Assembly: GCA_913064755.1 (NCBI GenBank)
Contig: CAJYBQ010000176.1
Location: 1 to 6,826 of the forward strand
Length of the DNA: 6,826 nucleotides
Source of the DNA: an uncultured Alphaproteobacteria bacterium
GTDB lineage: Bacteria; Pseudomonadota; Alphaproteobacteria; Minwuiales; Minwuiaceae
Direction: 5' to 3'
In this document: in pieces, positions 1-5,877 of the stretch
Numbering within the stretch: position 1 is the stretch's first letter
Layout of the letters: the number at the start of each line of letters is the position of its first letter
Translations under genes and position numbers: made by a program
Notes under the pieces: model-generated
What the model was told of the DNA's origin: nothing
Databases searched by the model: none
Seen by the model: the letters and a program-made list of their open reading frames with translations, nothing else

Positions 1-354
1 GTCGGCGGGCCCCAGAGATGCAATAGCCAGCGCGGCTTAAAGCGGGATGACACAAGGCGCTTGGAGCGCAAGGAGACCCTGCGAGCCTGTGCCATGTACA
101 AGCTCCTCGACCGCCTGAGCACAATAGCACTCCCCCGAGTACGAGACTTCCGGGGGTGCAAGCCGATGCGCTTCGACGGAAATGGCAACAACGCGATGGT
201 CCTGAAGGAACAGATCGTCTTCCCGGAAATCAGCTACGACGAAGTTGACGAGATCCGGGGCATGGACATCATCATCTGCACGACGGCACGGACCGACGAC
301 GAAGCCCGTGAGCTTCTCGCCGCGTTCAACATGCCGTTCCAGAAGAAGGACTGA
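1..354 (+). CDS. rplE: 50S ribosomal protein L5, 3' part (5' end outside the window)
   Basis: L5 binds 5S rRNA in the central protuberance of the large subunit and contacts S13 across the subunit bridge. Only the C-terminal ~117 codons of the usual ~180 are present, and the frame is open from base 1. Clear L5 motifs are IALPRVRDFRG, FDGNGN, KEQIVFPEI, DEIRGMDIIICTTA and DDEARELLAAFNMPF. Upstream of about base 210 the protein stays in register with L5 but conserved residues are lost: the usual loop around FKLREGMPIG and KVTLR is only recognisable as LK, then KETLR before MYKLLDRL. The TTG at 61 and internal ATGs are not starts; the gene simply enters from the left. The poor match at the extreme 5' end is probably sequence error near a contig edge. 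rpsN follows after 4 nt. Identity is near certain; the first ~150 bases are unreliable. Confidence 0.93.
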   Translation, partial: VGGPQRCNSQRGLKRDDTRRLERKETLRACAMYKLLDRLSTIALPRVRDFRGCKPMRFDGNGNNAMVLKEQIVFPEISYDEVDEIRGMDIIICTTARTDDEARELLAAFNMPFQKKD

Positions 355-358
355 TTCG

Positions 359-664
359 ATGGCCAAGAAGAGTTCAGTCGAGAAGGACAAGGGCCGGCGG
401 AAGCTGGTGGCGAAGTATGCGGCAAAGCGGGAAACCCTGCGCCAGATGGCGAAGGACGACTCCCTGTCGCAGGAAGAGCGGTTCGCTGCCCGTCTGAAGC
501 TTGCCGAACTGCCGCGTAACAGTGCCGCCACGCGTGTGCACAATCGCTGCGGCATCACCGGGCGTCCGAAGGGTTATTATCGGAAGCTCAACATGTCGCG
601 TATCGCGCTTCGTGAACTCGGATCTGCTGGTCAGATTCCGGGCCTCGTGAAGTCGAGCTGGTAA
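359..664 (+). CDS. rpsN: 30S ribosomal protein S14 (long, zinc-free type)
   Basis: S14 sits in the head of the small subunit with S10 and S19 and contacts 16S rRNA. The product is 101 aa, the usual length of the long C-minus form. It starts MAKKSSVEKD, has the helical middle part DSLSQEERFAARLKLAELPRNS (31-55 region), and the diagnostic tail NRCGITGRPKGYYRKLNMSR (62-81) ending GLVKSSW. There is one cysteine (64) and not the paired CXXC motifs of the zinc-binding form. The ATG at 359 is chosen because AAGGA at 346-350 lies 8 nt upstream and because the protein then begins like family members. The same frame is open farther upstream inside rplE, but that extension is a shadow. It lies 4 nt after rplE and 12 nt before rpsH, so translation is probably coupled. 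Confidence 0.97.
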   Translation: MAKKSSVEKDKGRRKLVAKYAAKRETLRQMAKDDSLSQEERFAARLKLAELPRNSAATRVHNRCGITGRPKGYYRKLNMSRIALRELGSAGQIPGLVKSSW

Positions 665-676
665 GGGTAGCGAGAT

Positions 677-1075
677 ATGTCATTTTCGGATCCGATCGGG
701 GACATGCTCACCCGTATCCGCAACGGGCAGATGGCGCGCAAGAGTGTCGTCCGCTCCCCTGCTTCGAAGTTCCGGGCCAACGTCCTGGAAGTGCTGAAGC
801 GCGAAGGCTACATCCGTGACTGGCGTCGTGAAGACGGCGAAAGTGGCCACGGCGAACTGGTCATCGAACTCAAGTACTACGAGGGCGATGCCGTCATCAG
901 CAAGATCAAGCGGGTCTCCCGCCCTGGTCGCCGGGTCTATTCCGGTGTTGGTGACCTGACCAAGGTTGCCAATGGTCTTGGTATTTCGATCCTGTCGACG
1001 CCGCGTGGCGTGCTCTCGGATGCCGAGGCACGCTCCGAGAACGTCGGTGGCGAGATCCTCTGCGAGGTGTTCTGA
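677..1075 (+). CDS. rpsH: 30S ribosomal protein S8
   Basis: S8 is a primary 16S rRNA-binding protein in the platform of the small subunit. In Escherichia coli it is also the translational repressor of the spc operon (established for that species; no S8 target can be identified here by eye). The 132-aa product matches family length. The N-terminal motif DPIGDMLTRIRN is at 5-16, and the C-terminal S8 signature GISILSTPRGVLSDAEA is at 102-118. A longer loop than in E. coli (EDGESGHGELVIELKYYEGD, 52-71) is typical of alphaproteobacterial S8. AAGGG at 663-667 serves as a ribosome site 9 nt before the ATG. It is separated from rplF by only 2 nt. Confidence 0.97.
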   Translation: MSFSDPIGDMLTRIRNGQMARKSVVRSPASKFRANVLEVLKREGYIRDWRREDGESGHGELVIELKYYEGDAVISKIKRVSRPGRRVYSGVGDLTKVANGLGISILSTPRGVLSDAEARSENVGGEILCEVF

Positions 1076-1077
1076 TC

Positions 1078-1611
1078 ATGTCACGTATTGGCAAGAACCC
1101 TGTTGCGATCCCGGCTGGCGTTGACGTCAAGCTGGATGGTCGCGACCTCAACGTGAAGGGCAAGCTGGGTCAGCTTTCCATGCGTTTTGTCGATGATGTG
1201 GAAGTCGAGTTTGCCGACGGCCAGATCACCGTGAAGCCGGTCGGGACGAGCAAGAAGGCACGGATGATGTGGGGGATGCAGCGCACGCTTGCTTCCAACC
1301 TCGTCGAAGGTGTGTCGGAAGGCTTCGTCCGTGACCTGGAAATCACCGGTGTCGGTTACCGTGCCCAGGTCCAGGGCAAGATCCTGAACCTGTCGCTTGG
1401 CTACAGCCACGACGTGCATTACCAGATCCCCGACGGGATCGAGATCAAGTGCGAAAAGCCGACGTCGATCCGCGTGTCTGGTATAGACAAGCAGCGGGTT
1501 GGCCAGGTTGCCGCCGAAATTCGCGCCTGGCGCCCGCCGGAGCCCTACAAGGGCAAGGGTGTGCGTTACTCGGACGAGTATGTCGTCCGCAAGGAAGGCA
1601 AGAAGAAGTAA
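1078..1611 (+). CDS. rplF: 50S ribosomal protein L6
   Basis: L6 lies at the base of the L7/L12 stalk near the sarcin-ricin loop, where elongation factors bind. The product is 177 aa, the normal length, with the two tandem L6 folds: an N-terminal half beginning MSRIGKNPVAIPAGV and a C-terminal half from about residue 83. The signature PPEPYKGKGVRY is at 153-164, and the tail is the basic RKEGKKK. GAGGTG at 1064-1069 lies inside the end of rpsH and acts as the ribosome site for the ATG, 8 nt downstream. The stop of rpsH and this start are 2 nt apart, a tight coupling. Nothing in the protein looks truncated or missing. Confidence 0.97.
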   Translation: MSRIGKNPVAIPAGVDVKLDGRDLNVKGKLGQLSMRFVDDVEVEFADGQITVKPVGTSKKARMMWGMQRTLASNLVEGVSEGFVRDLEITGVGYRAQVQGKILNLSLGYSHDVHYQIPDGIEIKCEKPTSIRVSGIDKQRVGQVAAEIRAWRPPEPYKGKGVRYSDEYVVRKEGKKK

Positions 1612-1623
1612 GGACGCCGTATC

Positions 1624-1992
1624 ATGGGTTTCTACAAGCGCAAGACATCAGCGGAGAAGCGCCGCGAACGCGTCCGGGGGAAGATCCTTGCGGTGGCCAA
1701 TGGTCGCCCGCGGCTCTCCATCCATCGGACATCCAAGCACATCTACGCGCAGGTCATCGACGACAAGGCGGGGCGCACGCTTGCCGCTGCCGGCACCGTC
1801 GAGAAGGACGTGCGCGAGAAGATTGGCAAGACCTGCAACGTCGAGGCCGCGGCCGAGATCGGGCGGATCGTTGCCGAACGTGCGGTTGCTGCCGGGGCGA
1901 AGGCTGTTGTCTTCGACCGTGGGGGACTTCGCTATCATGGTCGCGTGAAAGCGCTGGCCGATGCCGCCCGTGAGGGCGGTCTGGAATTCTAG
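1624..1992 (+). CDS. rplR: 50S ribosomal protein L18
   Basis: L18 binds 5S rRNA together with L5 and helps attach it to 23S rRNA. The product is 122 aa, normal for the family. It has a basic N-terminal tail (KRKTSAEKRRERVRGK, 5-20), the conserved RPRLSIHRTSKHIYAQVIDD (28-47), and the typical ending VVFDRGGLRYHGRVKALADA (95-114) then AREGGLEF. The first four residues, MGFY, vary among relatives, so the start rests on position: AAGGA at 1610-1614 lies 9 nt upstream and the rplF stop is 12 nt away. Two other forward frames are also open across this gene, but they run into arginine- and serine-rich nonsense and are GC-driven shadows. Confidence 0.96.
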   Translation: MGFYKRKTSAEKRRERVRGKILAVANGRPRLSIHRTSKHIYAQVIDDKAGRTLAAAGTVEKDVREKIGKTCNVEAAAEIGRIVAERAVAAGAKAVVFDRGGLRYHGRVKALADAAREGGLEF

Positions 1993-2006
1993 GGAGTACG
2001 GATCGT

Positions 2007-2558
2007 ATGGCCCGTTTCGATAACGATCGTGATCGCGACAACGAGTTCACGGACAAGCTTGTTCACATCAACCGTGTCGCCAAGGTTGTTAAGGGTGGTC
2101 GCCGTTTCGGCTTTGCCGCCCTGGTGGTGGTTGGTGATCAGAAAGGCCGCGTCGGCTTCGGCAAGGGCAAGGCCCGTGAAGTGCCGGAAGCGATTCGCAA
2201 GGCGACGGAAAGTGCCAAGCGCACGATGATCCGTGTTCCGCTGCGCGAAGGCCGGACCCTGCATCATGATGTGACCGGTCGCCATGGTGCGGGTCGTGTC
2301 GTGCTGCGCGCCGCGCCTGCCGGTACCGGTATCATTGCCGGTGGCCCGATGCGCGCGGTGTTCGAGAGCCTGGGCGTCCACGACGTGGTGACCAAGTCGA
2401 TCGGCACGTCCAACCCGTACAACATGATCCGTGCGACGTTTGATGCGCTGGAGCACATCAATTCGCCGAAGCGGATCGCAGCCAAGCGTGGCCGCAAGGT
2501 CGGCGACATCGTCGGTCGTCGCGACGATGCGGCTGCCGCAGCTGCTGCGCAGGAGTGA
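2007..2558 (+). CDS. rpsE: 30S ribosomal protein S5
   Basis: S5 lies at the mRNA entry side of the small subunit and affects decoding accuracy; a loop near its N-terminal domain contacts the spectinomycin-binding region. The product is 183 aa. The double-stranded-RNA-binding-like S5 domain runs from about 15 to 80 (FTDKLVHINRVAKVVKGGRR, then FGFAALVVVGDQKGRVGFG), with the usual VVKGGR loop intact at 27-32. The C-terminal S5 domain includes APAGTGIIAGGPMRAVFE (103-120) and KSIGTSNPYNMIRATFDAL (130-148). The end is a short low-complexity tail with seven alanines (175-181) before QE, a harmless-looking extension. AGGGAG at 1991-1996 lies 10 nt before the ATG. The 3' end carries the ribosome site for rpmD. 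Confidence 0.97.
   Translation: MARFDNDRDRDNEFTDKLVHINRVAKVVKGGRRFGFAALVVVGDQKGRVGFGKGKAREVPEAIRKATESAKRTMIRVPLREGRTLHHDVTGRHGAGRVVLRAAPAGTGIIAGGPMRAVFESLGVHDVVTKSIGTSNPYNMIRATFDALEHINSPKRIAAKRGRKVGDIVGRRDDAAAAAAAQE
2551..2555 (+). promoter_or_regulatory. Ribosome binding site that fixes the rpmD start
   Basis: AGGAG at 2551-2555 lies in the last codons of rpsE, 8 nt before the ATG at 2564. It overlaps an in-frame GTG at 2555, so that GTG cannot be the start served by this site. L30 homologues also begin close to the ATG. Confidence 0.8.
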
Positions 2559-2563
2559 CAGCG

Positions 2564-2758
2564 ATGAGCAACGCCGGGAAGATCAAGGTCACGCAGATCG
2601 GCAGCCCCATCGGGCGGCCCAAGGACCAGCGCGCCACGCTGGTCGGTCTGGGGCTGAACAAGATGCACCGCAGCCGTGTGCTCGACGAGACGCCGTCGAT
2701 CCGTGGCATGGTGAACAAGGTACATCACCTCGTGAAGGTGGAAGCGGTAGACGCCTGA
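2564..2758 (+). CDS. rpmD: 50S ribosomal protein L30
   Basis: L30 is a small protein on the solvent side of the large subunit. The product is 64 aa, normal for the family. It shows the conserved KVTQIGSPIGRPKDQRATL (8-26), then VGLGLNKMHRSRVLDETPSI (27-46), and RGMVNKVHHLVKVEAV (47-62). The ATG at 2564 is preferred over the in-frame GTG at 2555 because the AGGAG ribosome site overlaps the GTG. The gene begins 5 nt after the rpsE stop, so translational coupling is likely. Some bacteria lack rpmD; here it is present and intact. The 48 nt that follow before rplO hold no structure I can support beyond the rplO ribosome site. Confidence 0.96.
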   Translation: MSNAGKIKVTQIGSPIGRPKDQRATLVGLGLNKMHRSRVLDETPSIRGMVNKVHHLVKVEAVDA

Positions 2759-2806
2759 TACAGGGCGTTGCTACTCGCGACAGCAGGATAGAAGGGCAGG
2801 CATCTC

Positions 2807-3340
2807 ATGCGCCTCAATCAGATTTCCGACATTGATGGGTCGGCCCGTCCGCGCAAGCGTGTCGGTCGTGGCATGTCTTCCGGCACGGGCAAGACCGCCG
2901 GCAAGGGCATGAAGGGGCAGAAGTCTCGCTCCGGCGTGGCGATCAAGGGCTTCGAAGGTGGTCAGATGCCGCTGCATCGGCGCCTGCCGAAGCGTGGCTT
3001 CAACAGCCTGAACCCGTCCAAGTTCGCCATCGTGAACCTGGGTCGGCTGCAGCAGGCAGTCGATGCCGGGAAGCTGGAAGCCGGGTCCAAGGTGGACGCT
3101 GCCGCATTGATCGCGGCCGGTGTCGTTCGTCGCGAGGGCGATGGCGTGCGGCTGCTGGCCAAGGGTGAACTGACCGCGAAACTCGACCTGGTCGTGGCCG
3201 GTGCTTCGGGCACCGCCGTGGCGGCAGTCGAGAAGGCGGGTGGTTCCGTCACCCAGACCAGCGCAGTGACCGAGGCCGACCTGGCAGCCAAGGCTGCCAA
3301 GACCGAACGCCGCAAGGCGCGGGCCGCCAAGAAGAAGTGA
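2807..3340 (+). CDS. rplO: 50S ribosomal protein L15
   Basis: L15 is a late-assembling large-subunit protein whose extended N-terminal arm penetrates 23S rRNA. The product is 177 aa, longer than the roughly 145-160 aa common in the family. The glycine- and lysine-rich arm is typical: RKRVGRGMSSGTGKTAGKG (16-34), then KGQKSRSGVAIKGFEGGQ (36-53) and MPLHRRLPKRGF (54-65). The globular L15 domain follows, with LLAKGELTAKLDLVVAGAS (116-134) and AAVEKAGG (139-146). The extra length is a charged, alanine/lysine-rich tail from about 156 to 177, ending RKARAAKKK. GCAGG at 2796-2800 gives a ribosome site 6 nt before the ATG. It is followed by a 106-nt gap with a hairpin before secY. Confidence 0.97.
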   Translation: MRLNQISDIDGSARPRKRVGRGMSSGTGKTAGKGMKGQKSRSGVAIKGFEGGQMPLHRRLPKRGFNSLNPSKFAIVNLGRLQQAVDAGKLEAGSKVDAAALIAAGVVRREGDGVRLLAKGELTAKLDLVVAGASGTAVAAVEKAGGSVTQTSAVTEADLAAKAAKTERRKARAAKKK

Positions 3341-3405
3341 TCGGTGCCGGGGTGGCATTTCGTGTCATGTCGCCCGATCTTGAATTGATACGGCAGAGAT
3401 AACCT

Positions 3406-3428
3406 GGGGGTGTCCGTCGGATACCCCC
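3406..3428 (+). promoter_or_regulatory. Stable hairpin in the rplO-secY gap
   Basis: The left arm GGGGGTGTCC (3406-3415) and right arm GGATACCCCC (3419-3428) form a 10-bp stem with one G-T wobble and a 3-nt GTC loop. No T run follows, so it is not a standard intrinsic terminator. It ends 7 nt before the secY ribosome site GAGGTG (3436-3441). It could protect or process the mRNA between rplO and secY, reduce read-through, or tune SecY translation; the sequence does not decide which. The rest of the 106-nt gap shows no convincing promoter. Confidence 0.6.
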
Positions 3429-3446
3429 GTCCATCGAGGTGAACCA

Positions 3447-4790
3447 ATGGCGTCAGCCGCCGAACAACTCGCAGCCAATGTGAACTGGAGCGCGTTCGCG
3501 AAAGCGACCGAGCTGCAGAAGCGTCTGTGGTTCACCCTCGGTGCGCTGGTTGTCTTCCGGCTCGGGACCTACATTCCGGTGCCCGGTGTCGATCCGGCAA
3601 TCATGCGTGACGTGTTCGAACAGAACGCCAATGGCGTCTTCGGCATGTTCAACGTCTTCGCCGGTGGCGCGCTGGAGCGGATGACGATCTTCGCCCTGAA
3701 CGTCATGCCCTACATTTCCGCGTCGATCATCATGCAGTTGATGACGACGATTTCTCCCACGGTCGAACAGTGGAAGAAGGAAGGCGAGCAGGGCCGCAAG
3801 AAGATCAATCAGTACACGCGGTACGGCACGGTCATCCTGGCCGCTTTCCAGGCCTATGGCATCGCCATCGGCCTCGAGGGGCTGGAGGGGTCGGGCGGCA
3901 ACGCGGTGTCCGATCCGGGCGCGTTCTTCCGGTTCTCGACAGTGGTGACGCTGACCGGCGGCACCATGTTCCTGATGTGGCTGGGTGAGCAGATCACCTC
4001 CCGCGGGGTCGGCAACGGCATTTCCCTGATCATCTTCGCCGGTATCGTCGCTGAACTGCCGAGTGCCCTGGCGGGTACCCTGGAACTCGGGCGCCTCGGC
4101 ACGCTTTCGACCGGCATCATCCTGTTCCTGATCATTCTCATCGTCGCCGTCATCGCCTTCATCGTCTACATGGAACGGGCGCAGCGGAAGGTGCTGGTGC
4201 AGTATCCGAAGCGCCAGATGGGCAACCGCATGGTCGGCGGCGAGACCTCCCACCTGCCGCTGAAGCTGAACACAGCCGGTGTCATTCCGCCGATCTTCGC
4301 CTCCTCGCTGCTGCTGATGCCCGTTACCGTGGCGCAGTTCAGCCAGGGCCAGGGTCCGGAATGGATCCAGACCATCGTCGCCCTGCTCGGTCGCGGACAG
4401 CCGCTGTACCCTGCGCTCTACATCGGCGGCATCATCTTCTTCTGCTTCTTCTACACGTCGGTCGTCTTCAATCCGCAGGACACCGCGGACAACCTGAAGA
4501 AGAACGGCGGCTTCGTGCCGGGCATCCGACCCGGCCAGCGGACTGCAGAACATCTCGATTACATCCTGACCCGTATCACCGTGATCGGTGCGGCCTACCT
4601 GACAGCGGTCTGCCTGTTGCCGGGACTGCTGATCAGCCAGTGGGGGGTGCCGTTCTACTTCGGCGGCACGTCACTCCTGATCGTGGTCTCGGTCACCATG
4701 GACACGGTTGGCCAGGTGCAGAGCCATCTGCTTGCGCATCAGTACGAAGGTCTGATCAAGAAATCGCGTCTGCGGGGAGCGCGCCGATGA
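3447..4790 (+). CDS. secY: Preprotein translocase channel subunit SecY
   Basis: SecY is the inner-membrane channel of the Sec translocon; with SecE and SecG it passes unfolded proteins to the periplasm or into the bilayer. The product is 447 aa, full length, with ten hydrophobic segments recognisable from about residue 27 (LWFTLGALVVFRLGTYIPVP) to 425. The plug and second segment region is FGMFNVFAGGALERMTIFAL (65-84), followed by the first signature NVMPYISASIIMQL (85-98). The second signature, EQITSRGVGNGISLIIF, is at 181-197. Cytoplasmic loops that bind SecA or the ribosome are intact: ERAQRKVLVQYPKRQMGNR (243-261) and NPQDTADNLKKNGGF (342-356), then the invariant arginine in GIRPG (361). 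GAGGTG at 3436-3441 sits 5 nt before the ATG. The stop overlaps the adk start. Confidence 0.98.
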   Translation: MASAAEQLAANVNWSAFAKATELQKRLWFTLGALVVFRLGTYIPVPGVDPAIMRDVFEQNANGVFGMFNVFAGGALERMTIFALNVMPYISASIIMQLMTTISPTVEQWKKEGEQGRKKINQYTRYGTVILAAFQAYGIAIGLEGLEGSGGNAVSDPGAFFRFSTVVTLTGGTMFLMWLGEQITSRGVGNGISLIIFAGIVAELPSALAGTLELGRLGTLSTGIILFLIILIVAVIAFIVYMERAQRKVLVQYPKRQMGNRMVGGETSHLPLKLNTAGVIPPIFASSLLLMPVTVAQFSQGQGPEWIQTIVALLGRGQPLYPALYIGGIIFFCFFYTSVVFNPQDTADNLKKNGGFVPGIRPGQRTAEHLDYILTRITVIGAAYLTAVCLLPGLLISQWGVPFYFGGTSLLIVVSVTMDTVGQVQSHLLAHQYEGLIKKSRLRGARR

Positions 4791-5356
4791 ACATCATTCT
4801 CTTTGGTCCTCCGGGGGCCGGCAAGGGCACCCAGGCGGAGTTCATTGTCAACCGGTTCAAGGTGGTGCAGTTGTCCACCGGCGACATGCTGCGGGCCGCC
4901 GTGACCCAGGGCACCGAGCTCGGCCGCATGGCCAAGGCGGTCATGGCCGCGGGCGACCTCGTCGATGACGGGATCATCCTGGGCATCATCGGTGATCGCA
5001 TTGACGAACCCGATTGCGCCAACGGTTTCATCCTCGACGGCTTTCCGCGTACCTTGCCGCAGGCCGCGGGGCTGGACCGACTGCTGGCGGAAAAGGGTCG
5101 GAAGCGGGACGCGGTGATCGAGGTTCAGGTTCCCGATTCGGAACTGTTCGCGCGGATCGAGAAGCGCGCGGCCGAGACCGGCGGGGCCCGCGCGGACGAC
5201 AATGCGGAGACGCTGAAGAAGCGGCTCGAGGTCTACCATTCGCAGACGGCACCGGTGCTGCCCTACTACCAGGAAAAGGGCATGCTCAATACGGTGGACG
5301 GTCTGCAGACGATCGAGGCGGTGACCGCCGAGATCATGACGATCCTGGAAGGTTGA
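4787..5356 (+). CDS. adk: Adenylate kinase, short-LID type
   Basis: Adenylate kinase interconverts ATP plus AMP with two ADP in the cytoplasm and sets the adenylate balance. The product is 189 aa. The P-loop GPPGAGKGT is at 7-15. The AMP-binding part LSTGDMLRAAV (29-39) has the conserved Thr31 and Arg36, and DGFPRT (84-89) has Arg88. The LID is short: after RIEKRAAETGGARADDN (123-139) comes KKRL with no ~30-residue insert and no zinc cysteines, so this is the short form common in alphaproteobacteria. The ATG at 4787 overlaps the secY TGA as ATGA. GGGGAG at 4774-4779 lies 7 nt upstream. The same frame is open some 400 nt into secY, but that is a shadow. No clear terminator follows the gene. 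Confidence 0.97.
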   Translation: MNIILFGPPGAGKGTQAEFIVNRFKVVQLSTGDMLRAAVTQGTELGRMAKAVMAAGDLVDDGIILGIIGDRIDEPDCANGFILDGFPRTLPQAAGLDRLLAEKGRKRDAVIEVQVPDSELFARIEKRAAETGGARADDNAETLKKRLEVYHSQTAPVLPYYQEKGMLNTVDGLQTIEAVTAEIMTILEG

Positions 5357-5397
5357 CTGGAATACCGAAGGGCTGAATGACCGGTTCTCGGGGGTGG

Positions 5398-5425
5398 TTG
5401 ACGGGCGTGTTTGCTTGCGTATAAT
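5398..5425 (+). promoter_or_regulatory. Sigma70-type promoter of the alpha operon (rpsM-rpsK-rpoA)
   Basis: TTGACG (5398-5403) matches five of six -35 consensus bases, and TATAAT (5420-5425) is a perfect -10 box. The spacer is 16 nt, one short of ideal. Transcription would begin near 5432, leaving a leader of about 70 nt before rpsM. It lies in the only large gap of the window, just after adk. An internal promoter ahead of rpsM would uncouple it, rpsK and rpoA from the spc genes. The call rests on sequence match only. Confidence 0.75.
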
Positions 5426-5444
5426 CGCGCGCCTTCAACAGACC

Positions 5445-5463
5445 ATCGTCCCTTGACGGTTTT
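5445..5463 (+). promoter_or_regulatory. First leader hairpin upstream of rpsM
   Basis: ATCGTC (5445-5450) pairs with GACGGT (5455-5460) around a CCTT loop, with one T-G wobble. A run of four T residues (5460-5463) overlaps and follows the stem. It is short and weak on its own. It lies downstream of the alpha-operon promoter and could be part of a leader structure together with the next hairpin. Confidence 0.35.
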
Positions 5464-5465
5464 AC

Positions 5466-5489
5466 CGCAGCCTGTTCGGCTTGCGTTTT
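5466..5489 (+). promoter_or_regulatory. Second leader hairpin followed by TTTT, abutting the rpsM ribosome site
   Basis: CGCAGCC (5466-5472) pairs with GGCTTGCG (5478-5485) around a 5-nt loop, with one bulged T on the right arm, giving seven base pairs. TTTT (5486-5489) follows at once, and the rpsM ribosome site GAGGAG begins at 5490. The shape resembles an intrinsic terminator, but the T run is short and the next gene begins 13 nt later. An attenuator or a translational control structure for rpsM is therefore more likely. In E. coli, S4 represses this operon through a pseudoknot over the rpsM start; whether this leader is analogous is inference. Confidence 0.5.
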
Positions 5490-5495
5490 GAGGAG
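5490..5495 (+). promoter_or_regulatory. Ribosome binding site that fixes the rpsM start at a GTG
   Basis: GAGGAG at 5490-5495 lies 7 nt before the GTG at 5503. The in-frame TTG codons at 5488 and 5497 overlap or crowd the site, so the GTG is the start. It yields MARIAGVNIP, the usual S13 N-terminus. Confidence 0.85.
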
Positions 5496-5502
5496 ATTGC
5501 GC

Positions 5503-5871
5503 GTGGCGCGTATTGCTGGTGTGAATATCCCGACCTCGAAAAGGGCGGAAATCGGATTGACCTATATCCATGGGATCGGGCGTACCAAGGCGCGCCTGAT
5601 CTGCGACAAGGTCGGTATCGCGCGTGAGCGTCGCGTGAACGAACTGACCGAGGCGGAGGTCATCCAGATCCGCGAAGAGATCGAAAGCGGCTACATGGTC
5701 GAAGGCGATCTGCGTCGTGAAGTTGCGATGAACATCAAGCGTCTGATGGACCTGAAATGCTACCGCGGTCTGCGGCATCGCCGGGGCCTCCCGGTTCGTG
5801 GCCAGCGGACTCACACAAATGCACGTACACGCAAGGGCCCCGCACGGGCCATTGCCGGCAAGAAAAAGTAG
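5503..5871 (+). CDS. rpsM: 30S ribosomal protein S13
   Basis: S13 is in the head of the small subunit, contacts the P-site tRNA with its basic tail and forms bridges to L5. The product is 122 aa, normal length. Visible parts are MARIAGVNIPTSKR (1-14), the helix-two-turns-helix region LTYIHGIGRTKARLICDKVG (19-38), and the signature CYRGLRHRRGLPVRGQRTHT (86-105) followed by NARTRKG (106-112). The basic tail ends AGKKK. It starts with GTG at 5503; a longer in-frame reading from TTG at 5488 would add MRRLR and run through the ribosome site, so it is rejected. It is the first gene after the alpha-operon promoter and leader, the position used for autoregulation in other bacteria. rpsK begins 6 nt after its stop. 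Confidence 0.97.
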   Translation: MARIAGVNIPTSKRAEIGLTYIHGIGRTKARLICDKVGIARERRVNELTEAEVIQIREEIESGYMVEGDLRREVAMNIKRLMDLKCYRGLRHRRGLPVRGQRTHTNARTRKGPARAIAGKKK

Positions 5872-5877
5872 GGCACG

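Noticed and set aside
245..358. N-terminal extension of rpsN into rplE
   Set aside because: The extension is the out-of-frame reading of L5. The ATG at 359 with its ribosome site gives the exact 101-aa S14.
3380..3403. Possible secY promoter, TTGAAT with GATAAC
   Set aside because: The two boxes are only 12 nt apart and the -10 match is poor, so it does not qualify as a promoter.
3453..4553. Long antisense reading frame (366 codons) opposite secY
   Set aside because: Its product is rich in Asp, Gln, Arg and His with no recognisable domain, and it mirrors the GC-rich codon positions of secY, which is intact and full length. It is a shadow.
4361..5356. Extended adk reading frame beginning inside secY, suggesting a fusion or a longer kinase
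   Set aside because: The upstream part is the alternate frame of secY and shows no domain. The ATGA overlap, ribosome site and P-loop position all place the start at 4787.
5357..5397. Terminator after adk
   Set aside because: Only short, widely spaced complementary bits such as CCGA and TCGG are present, with no T run, so read-through from adk is likely.
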